Positions 34,970-44,244 of a DNA stretch of 64,000 bases are shown here, in pieces; within the stretch, counting starts at the first letter, position 1; each line of letters opens with the position of its first letter. The position numbers were made by a program, and so were the translations under genes. The notes beneath the pieces were generated by a model. It did not search any database and was not told the origin of the DNA. It worked only from the letters and a program-made list of their open reading frames with translations. The stretch is from the NCBI GenBank assembly GCA_032622095.1, contig CP136067.1:130979030-131043029 (forward strand), given 5' to 3'. The DNA is from Siphonodentalium dalli (lineage: Eukaryota; Mollusca; Scaphopoda; Gadilida; Siphonodentaliidae).

Positions 34970-35450
34970 GTAAAAATAGGTGTTTAGGATCTCAACACAA
35001 TCTTAAACGCAATACCGTTACAGTTTTCACACGCGTCAACGCATTTATTTTCTAAATGGAATGTTTATTATCTAAACGTCACGTTTTTAATGAATAAATG
35101 TCAAATATGTTTAGAAAATAAACTAATGTGTTTAAGGAATAAACACATAGTGTTAACATGGCGTTTTGTTTCTAAACATATTGATGTGTTTATTACCTAA
35201 ACACCACGTTTGTGTCATTAAACACATATAATGTTTTGGAAATAAACGCATTATAATAACATGCCATTTAGGTTATAAACATAATAATGTGTTTAGCTGA
35301 TGTGTTGATGTGTTTAGGTTAAAAACACATCCGGGCGTTTATGTGGTTGTTCCACTTTACACACACATGGACACGTTTATAAGACGAAATATGTTTATAA
35401 AATAGAATGTGTTTATTCAAGTAACATATTTAACAGTAACAGGATAGTCA
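34970..35450. repeat. Subterminal GTTTA-type repeats of the TA element
   Basis: About fifteen loosely spaced copies, in both orientations, of a word such as TGTGTTTAGGTTATAAACA or AGAAAATAAAC. A few related words occur in the last 130 bp of the element (41280-41400). Clustered subterminal motifs are typical transposase-binding arrays in DNA transposons. Confidence 0.6.
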
Positions 35451-35938
35451 AATTTACATATGTGTAACAGCTACAGACAAAACATAAGTAAAATCATGCA
35501 TTCTCACAGTTCAATAGTTATATACATATTTTCAGGCCGATTTTGATATTAGGTCTAAAAATAGTGATGTTTCCACTAACAGACGGGGAACAAATTAGGG
35601 GCGGGCGTAAATATATATATATTTTTTTTTAACATTCATTTATGGATTATATTCATCTGTCTTTCCAAGGGACTTTTAATACACATAGGGTGCTAAATAA
35701 GCACTGTAATGGTGGGATTTGAACACAAATGAGCCTAACTACATGTACCTTTATTCGGGTCCAGAGAATACAATCAGAGATGATAAAGGAAATTTTAATT
35801 AGGTTTTTGCAAGTATTAATTGTTTCACGGGTTAGTACAATAGTAGGGGCGGATGTCTGGAAATATCACTATTTTTTTTACCTAAGCAGTAATGCATTAT
35901 GGAAATTTATACGGTTCTCAGGATTCTTGAGACCTTAA

Positions 35939-36272
35939 AGGGTAATGTATACTAAATCCAGTACTTTTTGGGACCATCTCCGTTTATACTCAACAGATTA
36001 TGTGTAAGAAATGAATGAATTTGAGCCATGGATTAGTGCAAAATCCACTCATATACTCTATGAACGATGCAAATAACATGGCAATTATAATGAATTTATG
36101 ACTCATGTTAATTATAATTGCCATGACGTTTGCATTGTTATTAGAACACATGAGTGTATTTTGCGCTCATCCATGGCTGTAATGTATTCATTTGTTCCAT
36201 AGATTATTTTGAGTATAAAAGGAGATGATCCTACAAAATGCCAGATTTAGGGTACATTGGTACAGCCCCCCT
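35939..36272. mobile_element. TTAA-flanked fold-back MITE
   Basis: A 334-bp near-complete palindrome with arms such as ATAACATGGCAATTATAAT / ATTATAATTGCCATGACGTT and GATTTAG/CTAAATC, flanked by TTAA at 35935-35938 and 36273-36276. Ends are AGGG and CCCT. Confidence 0.75.
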
Positions 36273-36276
36273 TTAA

Positions 36277-37162
36277 AAACAACGAAAAAAACTAATTGCT
36301 ACAAAGTAATCTATATATAATTCCAAAATGTTTGCTGCCTTGCACCTAATACAACTGAGTTATTCCAATAGTTCTCTGTGGTAATGTCAAAATGTGCTAT
36401 TTTCCATGACTGCTCATAGTACTGGTGTATACAAATTATGTTTCACATAAATATTAACGCATTAAAAAAGACTGCATTATAAACATATTTAATATGTTGC
36501 TATAATTTCTACATACTATTGACCTAACGATAGATATGTCGTAATTCGGTCTGGAGCCATGAATATATCCTTGAAAATTCAGCACAAAGGATATGAAAAT
36601 AGGCATAACATTGTAGATGGTGCTAAAAGTTATTCCATTAAATATACGGATGGCCTTTGCGCTGTGTATTGTGTTATAAATCTCTGCTTAAAATTGAAGC
36701 CAGATTATTTACAACATACCGATATAGCGCTCGCTAAACCTCGCCACTCAAGATATTTCAATATTGATTGATCACAGTAAATCACTCTCCGAAAAAAATT
36801 GCCACTTTGTTCATTATTTTGCTTATCAAACACTAATTATGTCATGTATATAAACAAATGCTTAGTTCACACAACGTGTGCTTTGTGGGTAACCAGCCAA
36901 CCAAGGCCATCAGTGCCGTTAAAATGTTAAATATATCAAATTTGTCTATATATACAAGCTTGACTACAGAAAGATAGTCAAGTAAATGATTATTGAAAAC
37001 AAAAAATAATAGTCATGTTCGAATTAATAAAACATTCTTGACACAATTGTGTCTTGAATTTACTATAGCTACGCACATGGTTCAGTGGCTGAAGGATTAG
37101 CCAATATGTGTCGACTGTAGTATCACGATGACATTCTTCAAGCTAATTGAACTATCATTAGA
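36277..37162. other. Interior of the TA element, no supported feature
   Basis: Possible 3' UTR of the minus-strand gene ending at 37163. A 70-codon plus-strand frame (36559-36771) has no motif. Confidence 0.35.
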
Positions 37163-37420
37163 TCAGTTGACTACACAAGTAAATAACACTCCTCCATTGG
37201 CAAAATAGTCTCTAAGCTCAGACATAATAAATGGCCAAGAGGCAACGAACATCTTCAAATGGTGAAATGGGTCATTACTATGCAACCAAATCCGAACATC
37301 GTCGCCTACAACAACTGCTCCCTCCATCTCTCCGCTGTCCTCCGAAAGAAAGAGCACCAATTTGGGGGCTGTCTGACGATTTGTTTTCGTTTCTTTATCC
37401 AAGTCTTCAGACATCACACC
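37163..37420 (-). CDS. Terminal exon of the gene carried by the TA element
   Basis: A strong acceptor (GTCTTCCTTTCTAG|, AG at 37422-37421) opens an 84-codon frame that ends at TGA 37163-37165. It encodes TAPKLVLFLSEDSGEMEGAV then VVGDDVRIWLHSNDPFHHLK. A zinc-finger first exon combined with a C-terminal 'PxLVLFxxxx...xxVVGDxV' segment reminds me of multicopy, poorly characterised C2H2 genes in fish and invertebrates. That is recollection, not a search result. The frame does not simply continue that of exon 38758-38866, so an unseen exon or alternative splice lies between (a MITE occupies much of that interval). Confidence 0.45.
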   Translation of the reverse strand, partial: GVMSEDLDKETKTNRQTAPKLVLFLSEDSGEMEGAVVVGDDVRIWLHSNDPFHHLKMFVASWPFIMSELRDYFANGGVLFTCVVN

Positions 37421-37640
37421 CTAGAAAGGAAGACACATTCTAATTAATATTTGTGGATTTTAAGGACTGAATTTACTAAAACATGCTCAAAGCGTATTGA
37501 TTTGTTCACTCCAGAATGAAGCAAATAATAAACACAATGGCACGCCTCAAAATCAAATAAAAAAACAAACAAACGAACCAAAACAATATTTGTCCACCTT
37601 GCATACATAACGAGTCATAGGCAACCATAGCAGGGCTTAA

Positions 37641-38121
37641 AGGTACGGGAGGCCATGCTGTGACAATATTTCCATCGGTTAAAAACCGCCACAAACAGAA
37701 AGAATATTAAAATGTAGACAGACTTTGTCCGTATACAAATAAGCAATATCGCATAAACAGTATGTTATTGTCATATGTTTGACCATTGTTATGTAAACAA
37801 AAGCATAACAAGTTACTTTCCTGGTGTTTGTTTATATTATGATGGTAAACATAAAGAGCGTTCGTTGTTGCTGAATCCTGATATGGAACTAATAAAGAGC
37901 GTTTATATCATTTGTGTGTGATTAGCCAGTAACACTGTGCTGTCTTCTGTAACACAATCAGGCTCTTGCTTAGGTAAAATATAGTAGGTATGTATGATAG
38001 CATGCTGTTTACGCGATGGTCAATGTATATATGAACGAAACTGTATGCGTTTTAATGTTTTTCTGTTTACGGTGATTGGAACAAATATGAATATTTTCGA
38101 CAACTAAGGCCTCCCGTGCCT
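37641..38121. mobile_element. TTAA MITE, AGGTACGGGAGGCC family
   Basis: Starts AGGTACGGGAGGCC, ends GGCCTCCCGTGCCT, flanked by TTAA (37637-37640, 38122-38125). 481 bp. Shares interior words (AACCGCCACAAACAGAAAG, AAAGAGCGTT twice, ATATCATTTGTGTGTGA) with the copies at 39379 and 63013. Non-coding and piggyBac-like by its target site. Confidence 0.85.
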
Positions 38122-38125
38122 TTAA

Positions 38126-38757
38126 TATTCCATGTTATTTGTGTGACAAACACTGCATGTCCTGAATCAAAATTGATTTGCACAATTGCCAACATCTGAT
38201 TTGTGTTAAAAAAAAACTAATTTTAGTGGAAAAATATTAGCAGTAGTTCGGCTGAAACGACGATAGCTGTCAGTTGAAGGAAGTCCTGTTGAATGTTGAT
38301 TGCGAAAAACATTTTCGACTTTTCGTTGCCTGAAACGGAAGTGCAGTTTGGAAATCCATGCATTACCCGCTTCAAAACCCAACCCCGCTCGCGGCCCTCG
38401 TAGTCTGATTTTGGAACATCATGCTGATATTTAGATTCCTAACTATCAAAAGATCAGAATAAATTTAGATTCTCCTCACATTCAATGGATTTTGAGCCCT
38501 GCATAGGCAATGGTAGAGACCTCATTGATAAACATTAAAGTGCCAAAAATAACTAGAGGTGTGACTGTCCCAATGGGACTACGGATACCCCCCTGTTTTT
38601 AAAATACTAAGATGTTTCACATGTCAGTAAACATTTAGTTAAAATAATAAAATAACAGTTCCCATTGCAGGTGTACAACCATAACCCTAATCTTAAACCT
38701 ATTGACTCAAGAATTTACATAAAGTCATCTCAAATAGGGAAAAGAGTTGGACCTTAC
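38126..38757. other. Intron of the TA-element gene
   Basis: Lies between two exon-like segments on the minus strand. No other feature supported. Confidence 0.35.
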
Positions 38758-38866
38758 CTTTTTGACATCAATGACCGAGTCTTTGTCTTTTGCCATTTCC
38801 TTTTAAAAAGCCTGTCTGCTTCTCCAACTATTTCCATGTTTTGATGAAGGTCTCGGTTCCTGTTAC
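38758..38866 (-). CDS. Internal exon of the gene carried by the TA element
   Basis: A 109-nt segment between a strong acceptor (ATTCTTTTTCTTCAG|, AG at 38868-38867) and a strong donor (AAAAAG|GTAAGG, GT at 38757-38756). The only fully open frame gives NRNRDLHQNMEIVGEADRLF followed by KRKWQKTKTRSLMSK, a basic segment. Two good splice signals and an open frame in so short an interval make it exon-like. No domain recognised. Confidence 0.5.
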
Positions 38867-39086
38867 CTGAAGAAAAAGAATCAAGGTTTTACCACTCACA
38901 GAAATAAAATGGGCCAAATCCTCAAAATCGCACATAATTATTTTGCCGATCGCTTCGTATAATGTTTGAAAGCACTGATATGATGAGACATGATATCTGG
39001 TGTGGTTGAAATGACACTTTGTATTGCTTCCTGCGAAAGTCTGTGTTTGGTGTCCAAAGATAAGAGATAGGCAGCACTGTATGAAA

Positions 39087-39293
39087 TTAAACAGTTTGGT
39101 TGAAGCAAGAAGGGTGCCTCCGTTTCATATGCATTTTAAAAGCTGGCCAACTTTTCGTAGTGTAAGCACACGATTCAACTGTACAATTAAAAATGAACAT
39201 TTTATCAAATTTATGAAAGCGAACAACATGATAACAAAATTGTCTATAATTATGCGATTCGTAATAACACATAGTGCATTTGAGGACATTCAT
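39087..39293 (-). CDS. Two-finger C2H2 zinc-finger exon of the TA-element gene
   Basis: From ATG 39293 the frame encodes 68 residues to a TAA at 39087. Finger 1 is C6-x2-C9-x12-H22-x4-H27 (CTMCYY...YHVVRFH). Finger 2 is C37-x4-C42-x12-H55-x4-H60 (CTVESCAYTT...MHMKRRH). Both spacings are canonical. An acceptor-like AATTTCAAG lies about 30 bp upstream of the ATG, fitting a non-coding first exon at 40651. The protein could bind DNA or RNA. Either it ends here as a 68-residue protein or a donor within its last codons joins it to 38866. I cannot decide. Confidence 0.6.
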   Translation of the reverse strand: MNVLKCTMCYYESHNYRQFCYHVVRFHKFDKMFIFNCTVESCAYTTKSWPAFKMHMKRRHPSCFNQTV

Positions 39294-39378
39294 TTTGAGA
39301 ATTCTAATTGATCTGTTGTTGAACTTGAAATTATTTAAATTATTGATAAGATTCAAGGAGATTTAACTCAATATTTAA

Positions 39379-39898
39379 AGATACGGGTGGCGTTGGCGGT
39401 GGGTATGCTGTTAAAATATTCACCTTCACCAAAAACCGCCTTAAACAGAAAGAATAATAAAATATAGACATACTTTGTTATTATACCAATCAGAAATATG
39501 GCATAAACAGTATGTTATTGTCAAATGATTTTCCTTTGTTATGTAAACAAAAGCAAAAAACGTTACAGAACCTGGCTTTTGTTTAGATCCGGATATGGTC
39601 AACATAAAGAGCGTTATTTGTTACTGTATTTCTGATATTGAAATAATAAAGAGCGTTTATATCATTTGTGTGTGAATAACCAATAAAATTTCGCTGTGTA
39701 TGTAAATAGCAGCAAAACGTCTACACAACAAGATCAGGCTCTTGTTTACGTACACAATCGTACGCCTTGACGACAATATACTATTTGCGCGCTGATTATG
39801 TTTGGCATATGAACAAAACTATGTATATTTAATATTCCTTCTGCTAATGGCGATTTGAACAAATATGAATAATTATGCAACGAACGCCGCCCGTGCCT
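39379..39898. mobile_element. TTAA MITE, AGRYACGGGNGGC family
   Basis: Starts AGATACGGGTGGCG, ends CGCCGCCCGTGCCT, flanked by TTAA (39375-39378, 39899-39902). 520 bp. Same interior words as 37641 and 63013. Confidence 0.85.
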
Positions 39899-39902
39899 TT
39901 AA

Positions 39903-40650
39903 TTATTTGGTTCAAATTTCACAAAATATAAATGATTACTACCATCTATTCTATGTAAAACTAGGGACAGCACAATTTTTTGTCTTGAAATTAAGTTAAT
40001 GCAATGATGGTTTGAAATTAAAATTTAAAGTGGTTCAAATCACAGCCCAAAATTATATATTTATAATATAAGTATATACCACACATTACCAGAATTTTCC
40101 CACATAGTTTTAGTTTACATGTTATTGTTCAGTGTTGACACTGTTGTTACGTCAGTGTTGATGTTCAATTATTGTCAATATGAATTTTCAAAAATATGGA
40201 TTAAAAACTTGAAAAAGTAACACAATAAACATGCCATGCATGTACTATGATTATAGCCTACTAGTATATCGGTAAAGTTAAGTACATGTGCAATAGTAGT
40301 ATTAGTACATGTAATAATCATGTAGCTAGGCTACATGTATATATTAAACTTAAACATTAAATAAAAGTTAAAAATCATATGAATACAAACTTTTTAAAAG
40401 ATTTATTTGGGAAAATTGGGTAAATTCTCTAAATTAGTCCTTACATGTACTGTATGATATGAATTTCTAGTTTTAATACTCAAATTGTTAGATGAATCTG
40501 TCACTTCACCCACCACTCGCAGACGAGTCGCGGAGCAGTAATGGCCGTCAGCCACTTTCAGTTTGACTGAGTGACTTGTCAGCAGATTTGACTTGTTTTC
40601 GATATGTTTTAAAAGTAGATCAACCGCAGTTGCAAAGAAAATGTACTTAC
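39903..40650. other. First intron of the TA-element gene
   Basis: AT-rich, no frame or repeat supported. A GTAAGT donor at its minus-strand start (40650) is the main signal. Confidence 0.4.
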
Positions 40651-40790
40651 TAAATTGAGAAAGTATCCAAGAATTGAAATATTGCTGTTGTTATCTTGTT
40701 GTGGAAATAAACAAACCGACACAAACTCTGATCAACGACTCAATGCTGACATCTTTGTTCCTCTTCATCTTTGAATAACGTGCTGCAAAC
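40651..40790 (-). other. Probable 5' non-coding exon of the TA-element gene
   Basis: On the minus strand, sequence downstream of the NRF1-like site runs to a consensus donor (TTTA|GTAAGT, GT at 40650-40649). A short frame beginning ATGAAGAGGAACAAAGATG stops after about 25 codons, so the exon is probably untranslated or carries a small upstream frame. Inferred only from position and the donor. Confidence 0.4.
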
Positions 40791-40792
40791 AC

Positions 40793-40802
40793 GCGCATGC
40801 GC
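40793..40802. promoter_or_regulatory. NRF1-type palindrome GCGCATGCGC
   Basis: A perfect 10-bp GCGCATGCGC, rare in such AT-rich DNA and the consensus for NRF1 in animal promoters. It stands about 140 bp upstream of the donor at 40650, consistent with a core promoter for the minus-strand gene. Confidence 0.45.
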
Positions 40803-41416
40803 CGGAATCAAAATATGTGGGTCGGTGCTGTGAAATCGCGGAATCGAATTACTCCCTAAACGCCAATATATATGTCAATGGGTCTGTCTGATTAAACACA
40901 TCGTTTAGCTGGATGTCGTATAACAATTAAAGAAGAATATGGCCGAATAAGGCCATCGTTGTTATCGACATACAATAATGCTGCCACACGCAGGGAATCT
41001 TGGGGCTCATATGTCCCGCAGGCTCTATTTGTTGCATATGAAGCGGGAGGGGTAATAAAATGAATAAACATTCGCCGTAATCAACACCCAAATCCTGGTG
41101 GGTTTTTTTCCCCGATTTTCTGCAATAATGACATTAATGTGTACACAATCAGCGGGTTCAATTTATGTCTAGACTTGAGCATTGAGAAATTCTACAATCC
41201 ATGTAGCCAATACATTATATTTGTTGTATAGACTGTATGGTATATGCCCTATATGCTATTGCAACAAGTTAAACACTTTGTCGCTATACACCTACACATA
41301 AACACATATAGGTATAATCCATCAAAATATGAAACGTGCCGTTTAGGTTCCAAACATTTTATAAACAGCTAAATGCCTATTAAACGCATATAACGTCAAT
41401 TAGTATTTACAGTGTA

Positions 41417-42240
41417 GGTTTTTTTTTGTTGATCGCGGGTACTAAACAATGCGTGTATGTCTAAATGATATCTCTCTCGCGTTAACCCTACAGCTTATCG
41501 CCTATTCATGTAATATGAAAGAAAATATGTACTCGGGTGACTGCTATCAGAGGTATATATTAATCACGAGAATAACTCGCCAGCGTCGCGCGCGGTAGCG
41601 ATAAACCAGATCGCGTGTACTATATACACAGTGGTAGATAATATATGTATTGGTTTGACTGCCTAAACCCTAAGCGCCTGATCCTGAGCGAACAGGGGTT
41701 TCAGGTCACGACGCGTGGGTGTATATGGGTGAAGGTTATCACGAGAATAGCGCCTGATTATAACGGGTAATAAACAATGCGTGTATGTCTAGGTTTTTTT
41801 TTTGATCGCGGGTACTAAACAATGCGTGTATGTCTAAATGATATCTCTCTCGCGTTAACCCTACCGCTTATCGCCTATTCATGTAATATGAAATAAAATT
41901 TGTACTCGGGTGACTGCTATCAGAGGTATATATTAATCACGAGAATAACTCGCCAGCGTCGCGCGCGGTAGCGATAAACCAGATCGCGTGTACTATATAC
42001 ACAGTGGTAGATAATATATGTATTGGTTTGACTGCCTAAACCCTAAGCGCCTAATCCTGAGCTATCAGGGTGGGGTATATGCCACGCTGCGTGGGTGTAT
42101 ATGGGCGTTATCACGATAATAGCGCCTCATTATCGCGGGTACTAAACAATGCGTGTATTTCTAAACGATATATCCCTCACGTTAACCCTACCGCTTATCG
42201 CCTGCGTTTCCGATAAACGATATATCCCTCGCGTTAACCC
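41417..42240 (+). repeat. Left TIR, two further ~375-420-bp units
   Basis: Units at 41417-41790 and 41791-42240 repeat the outer unit. The second ends differently (CGTTAACCCAAGACTTCC). The left arm thus has three units and the right arm two. Confidence 0.85.
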
Positions 42241-42815
42241 AAGACTTCCAATAGACTATATCTGAGAAATTTCTCGCGCACAAATTCTATAGTTATAGTT
42301 ATTATAATAGTGATTATTGTAAGCCTAATAAATCTGATAACAGGAATATACTAATGCACTATACGGTCTGGCAATTCTTTCGCTTGTTCAACAAAGAAAC
42401 CTCTTCAATATTTATCCAGCACCTCATGGGGGGGGTTGTTACTTCACCGAGAATCCCTATTACCACACCCAAATATTGATATAGTGGTGTGTCTCCACCC
42501 ACACCCCTATATTTATGTCCAAATACAATAAATGGAACCCAACACAAACAAATAAACAACTAATGTATCAACATTTGCTTTATTCGACACCAAGAATAAC
42601 AGGTTTATTTCAGTTAATTATCCATATTGTCATCGTCGTCATCTTGCTCAGAGTCTATATGTTTATCGTTTTTGTCCTTACTGTTATTCTTCATGTACTC
42701 CATCAGGAGGGGTTTATATCTCCTCAATGAAATCCGAACGGCACGGAGTATATCATAGCTATCATTTAGCATCTTATACACACGATCCATGATTTTGATA
42801 TGAGTTTTCCCACCA
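42241..42815 (+). repeat. Left TIR, inner part, carrying an inverted copy of the ATPase 3' end
   Basis: Near-identical reverse complement of 44040-44640. It includes, in antisense, the last ~68 codons of the ATPase gene and its 3' flank. The match stops at about 42815 (TTTTCCCACCA), inside coding sequence. Confidence 0.85.
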
Positions 42816-44244
42816 ACAACTACAACAACAACAACAACTTTATAGAGAAAGCAGTGGTGGCGCGCTGCAGGATGACTTCAAGTTCAGGCATCCATTTACC
42901 GCGTGGATTTCGGGACCCACTTCTTCTGGCAAAATACACTTGCTTAAGAGTATACTTCAAAATTGTTCAGCGAGTATACAGCCTTCACCCGAGAAAATAA
43001 ATTGGTTCTATGAGTACTGGCAGCCATTATACGATGAAATCAAGGACACCGTCGCGCCATCTGTCCAGTTTATACAAGGCCTTCCGACTAATTTGGACAC
43101 CCTCATTCATTCTGGAAAAAAATGTCTGATTGTACTTGATGACCTTATGTCTACGGCGTCCAAGGATTCGCGGGTTACTGAATTATTCACCGAGGGTAGT
43201 CACCATTTGGGTATATCCGTGTTTGCGATTAACCAATCTCTGTACTATAACAAGGACCCCACCCAACGGAGAAATTGCCACTACTTGATTCTATTCAACA
43301 TCCCCGTAGATAAAATGCAGATAATGACTCTAGCTCGTCAAATGTATCCAGAGAAAACGCAACACTTTATGTCCCATTTCAATAAAGCTACCAATCAACC
43401 ATTTGGTTATCTCGTAGTTGACTTAAAAACGAATACTCCAGAAAGTTTGCGACTGCGCAGTAATATAATGTTGACAAAGGCCAGTATAAAAGAAAAAAGC
43501 ATATTACCAAATAACAGTACTGTTGATGAGTCCGTCGAGGTGATAACGCATCAAACGAAAGATAACCTCAGTGAAACGACATACCCTAGGCTATTGTTAG
43601 AGCAGGAATACGACTCTGAAAGCGAAGACGGTATCATGCCAAGCTGTGACGATTGTGGTGTCGTGTTTGAGACCCAGCATGATGTACAAAGGTACATTAA
43701 AAATTGTTGTTCTGATAGGAAGAAAAGAGAAGCAAGTGAAGAAGCACCGGTGAATAATAAAAAACAGAAAATTGACACAAAGAAACTAGATTCAATTCCG
43801 GACCAGGACAGACAAATATTAACACTTCCGACTGAAAAAGAAAACGACTATTTCGAAGATGTGTGGTTACAGGCCCTAGATGACAATAAAGCAGAATTAG
43901 ATGAATTAGTTGAACGCTATATGAAGAAAGGGTTGACGGAAGAAGAGGCTGAAGAAAAATCAAATGTGAAGATAAGGCCCGAATATGAGAGGCGTTTTTT
44001 AAACATATACGCTGCATTTATAAAAAATTTATTCGAAGTTAGTGGTGGGAAAACTCATATCAAAATCATGGATCGTGTGTATAAGATGCTAAATGATAGC
44101 TATGATATACTCCCTGCCGTTCGGATTTCATTGAGGAGATATAAACCCCTCCTGATGGAGTACATGAAGAATAACAGTAAGGACAAAAACGATAAACATA
44201 TAGACTCTGAGCAAGATGACGACGATGACAATATGGATAATTAA
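42799..44244 (+). CDS. A32/FtsK-HerA-type packaging ATPase, 5' end altered
   Basis: The open frame runs from just after a stop at 42796 to TAA at 44242-44244 (about 481 codons) but has no ATG before the Walker motifs. A 5' ATG at 42800 is in another frame and separated from this one by a CAA-repeat, so the true start is lost or frameshifted by the inverted-repeat junction. Seen: HPFTAWISGPTSSGKI (Walker A at 42913-42936, with Ile where Thr/Ser is expected), FYEYWQPLY, FIQGLP, CLIVLDDLM (Walker B near 43126), GSHHLGISVF and LARQMYP. A CxxC...C zinc-finger-like segment (CDDCGVVFETQ) and an acidic, helical C-terminal domain follow. Such ATPases drive DNA packaging in Polintons, adintoviruses and large DNA viruses. 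The Ile in Walker A and the missing start suggest a damaged gene. Confidence 0.75.
   Translation, partial: YEFSHQQLQQQQQLYRESSGGALQDDFKFRHPFTAWISGPTSSGKIHLLKSILQNCSASIQPSPEKINWFYEYWQPLYDEIKDTVAPSVQFIQGLPTNLDTLIHSGKKCLIVLDDLMSTASKDSRVTELFTEGSHHLGISVFAINQSLYYNKDPTQRRNCHYLILFNIPVDKMQIMTLARQMYPEKTQHFMSHFNKATNQPFGYLVVDLKTNTPESLRLRSNIMLTKASIKEKSILPNNSTVDESVEVITHQTKDNLSETTYPRLLLEQEYDSESEDGIMPSCDDCGVVFETQHDVQRYIKNCCSDRKKREASEEAPVNNKKQKIDTKKLDSIPDQDRQILTLPTEKENDYFEDVWLQALDDNKAELDELVERYMKKGLTEEEAEEKSNVKIRPEYERRFLNIYAAFIKNLFEVSGGKTHIKIMDRVYKMLNDSYDILPAVRISLRRYKPLLMEYMKNNSKDKNDKHIDSEQDDDDDNMDN

Larger units (their letters stand above)
34966..41414 (-). mobile_element. 6.4-kb element with CACTG/CAGTG ends and TA duplication, carrying a spliced gene
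   Basis: Ends are CACTGTAAAAATA on the left and the reverse complement of CACTGTAAATACTA on the right. Flanks are GTATGTCTA before and TAGGTTTTT after, while uninterrupted copies of the host repeat (at about 34590 and 41785) read GTATGTCTAGGTTTTT. The insertion therefore duplicated only TA. The interior holds subterminal repeats, three nested TTAA MITEs and, on the minus strand, a promoter-like NRF1 site and at least three exon-like segments including a two-finger C2H2 exon. No DDE transposase frame is seen. The superfamily is left open. Confidence 0.75.

Noticed and set aside
42359-42730. Frames MFICLCWVPFIVFGHKYRG... and MSKYNKWNPTQTNKQL..., each present twice
   Set aside because: They lie in the Polinton inverted repeat, so they appear in mirrored positions (44128-44502). 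They are antisense or 3' flank of the ATPase, with no motif.
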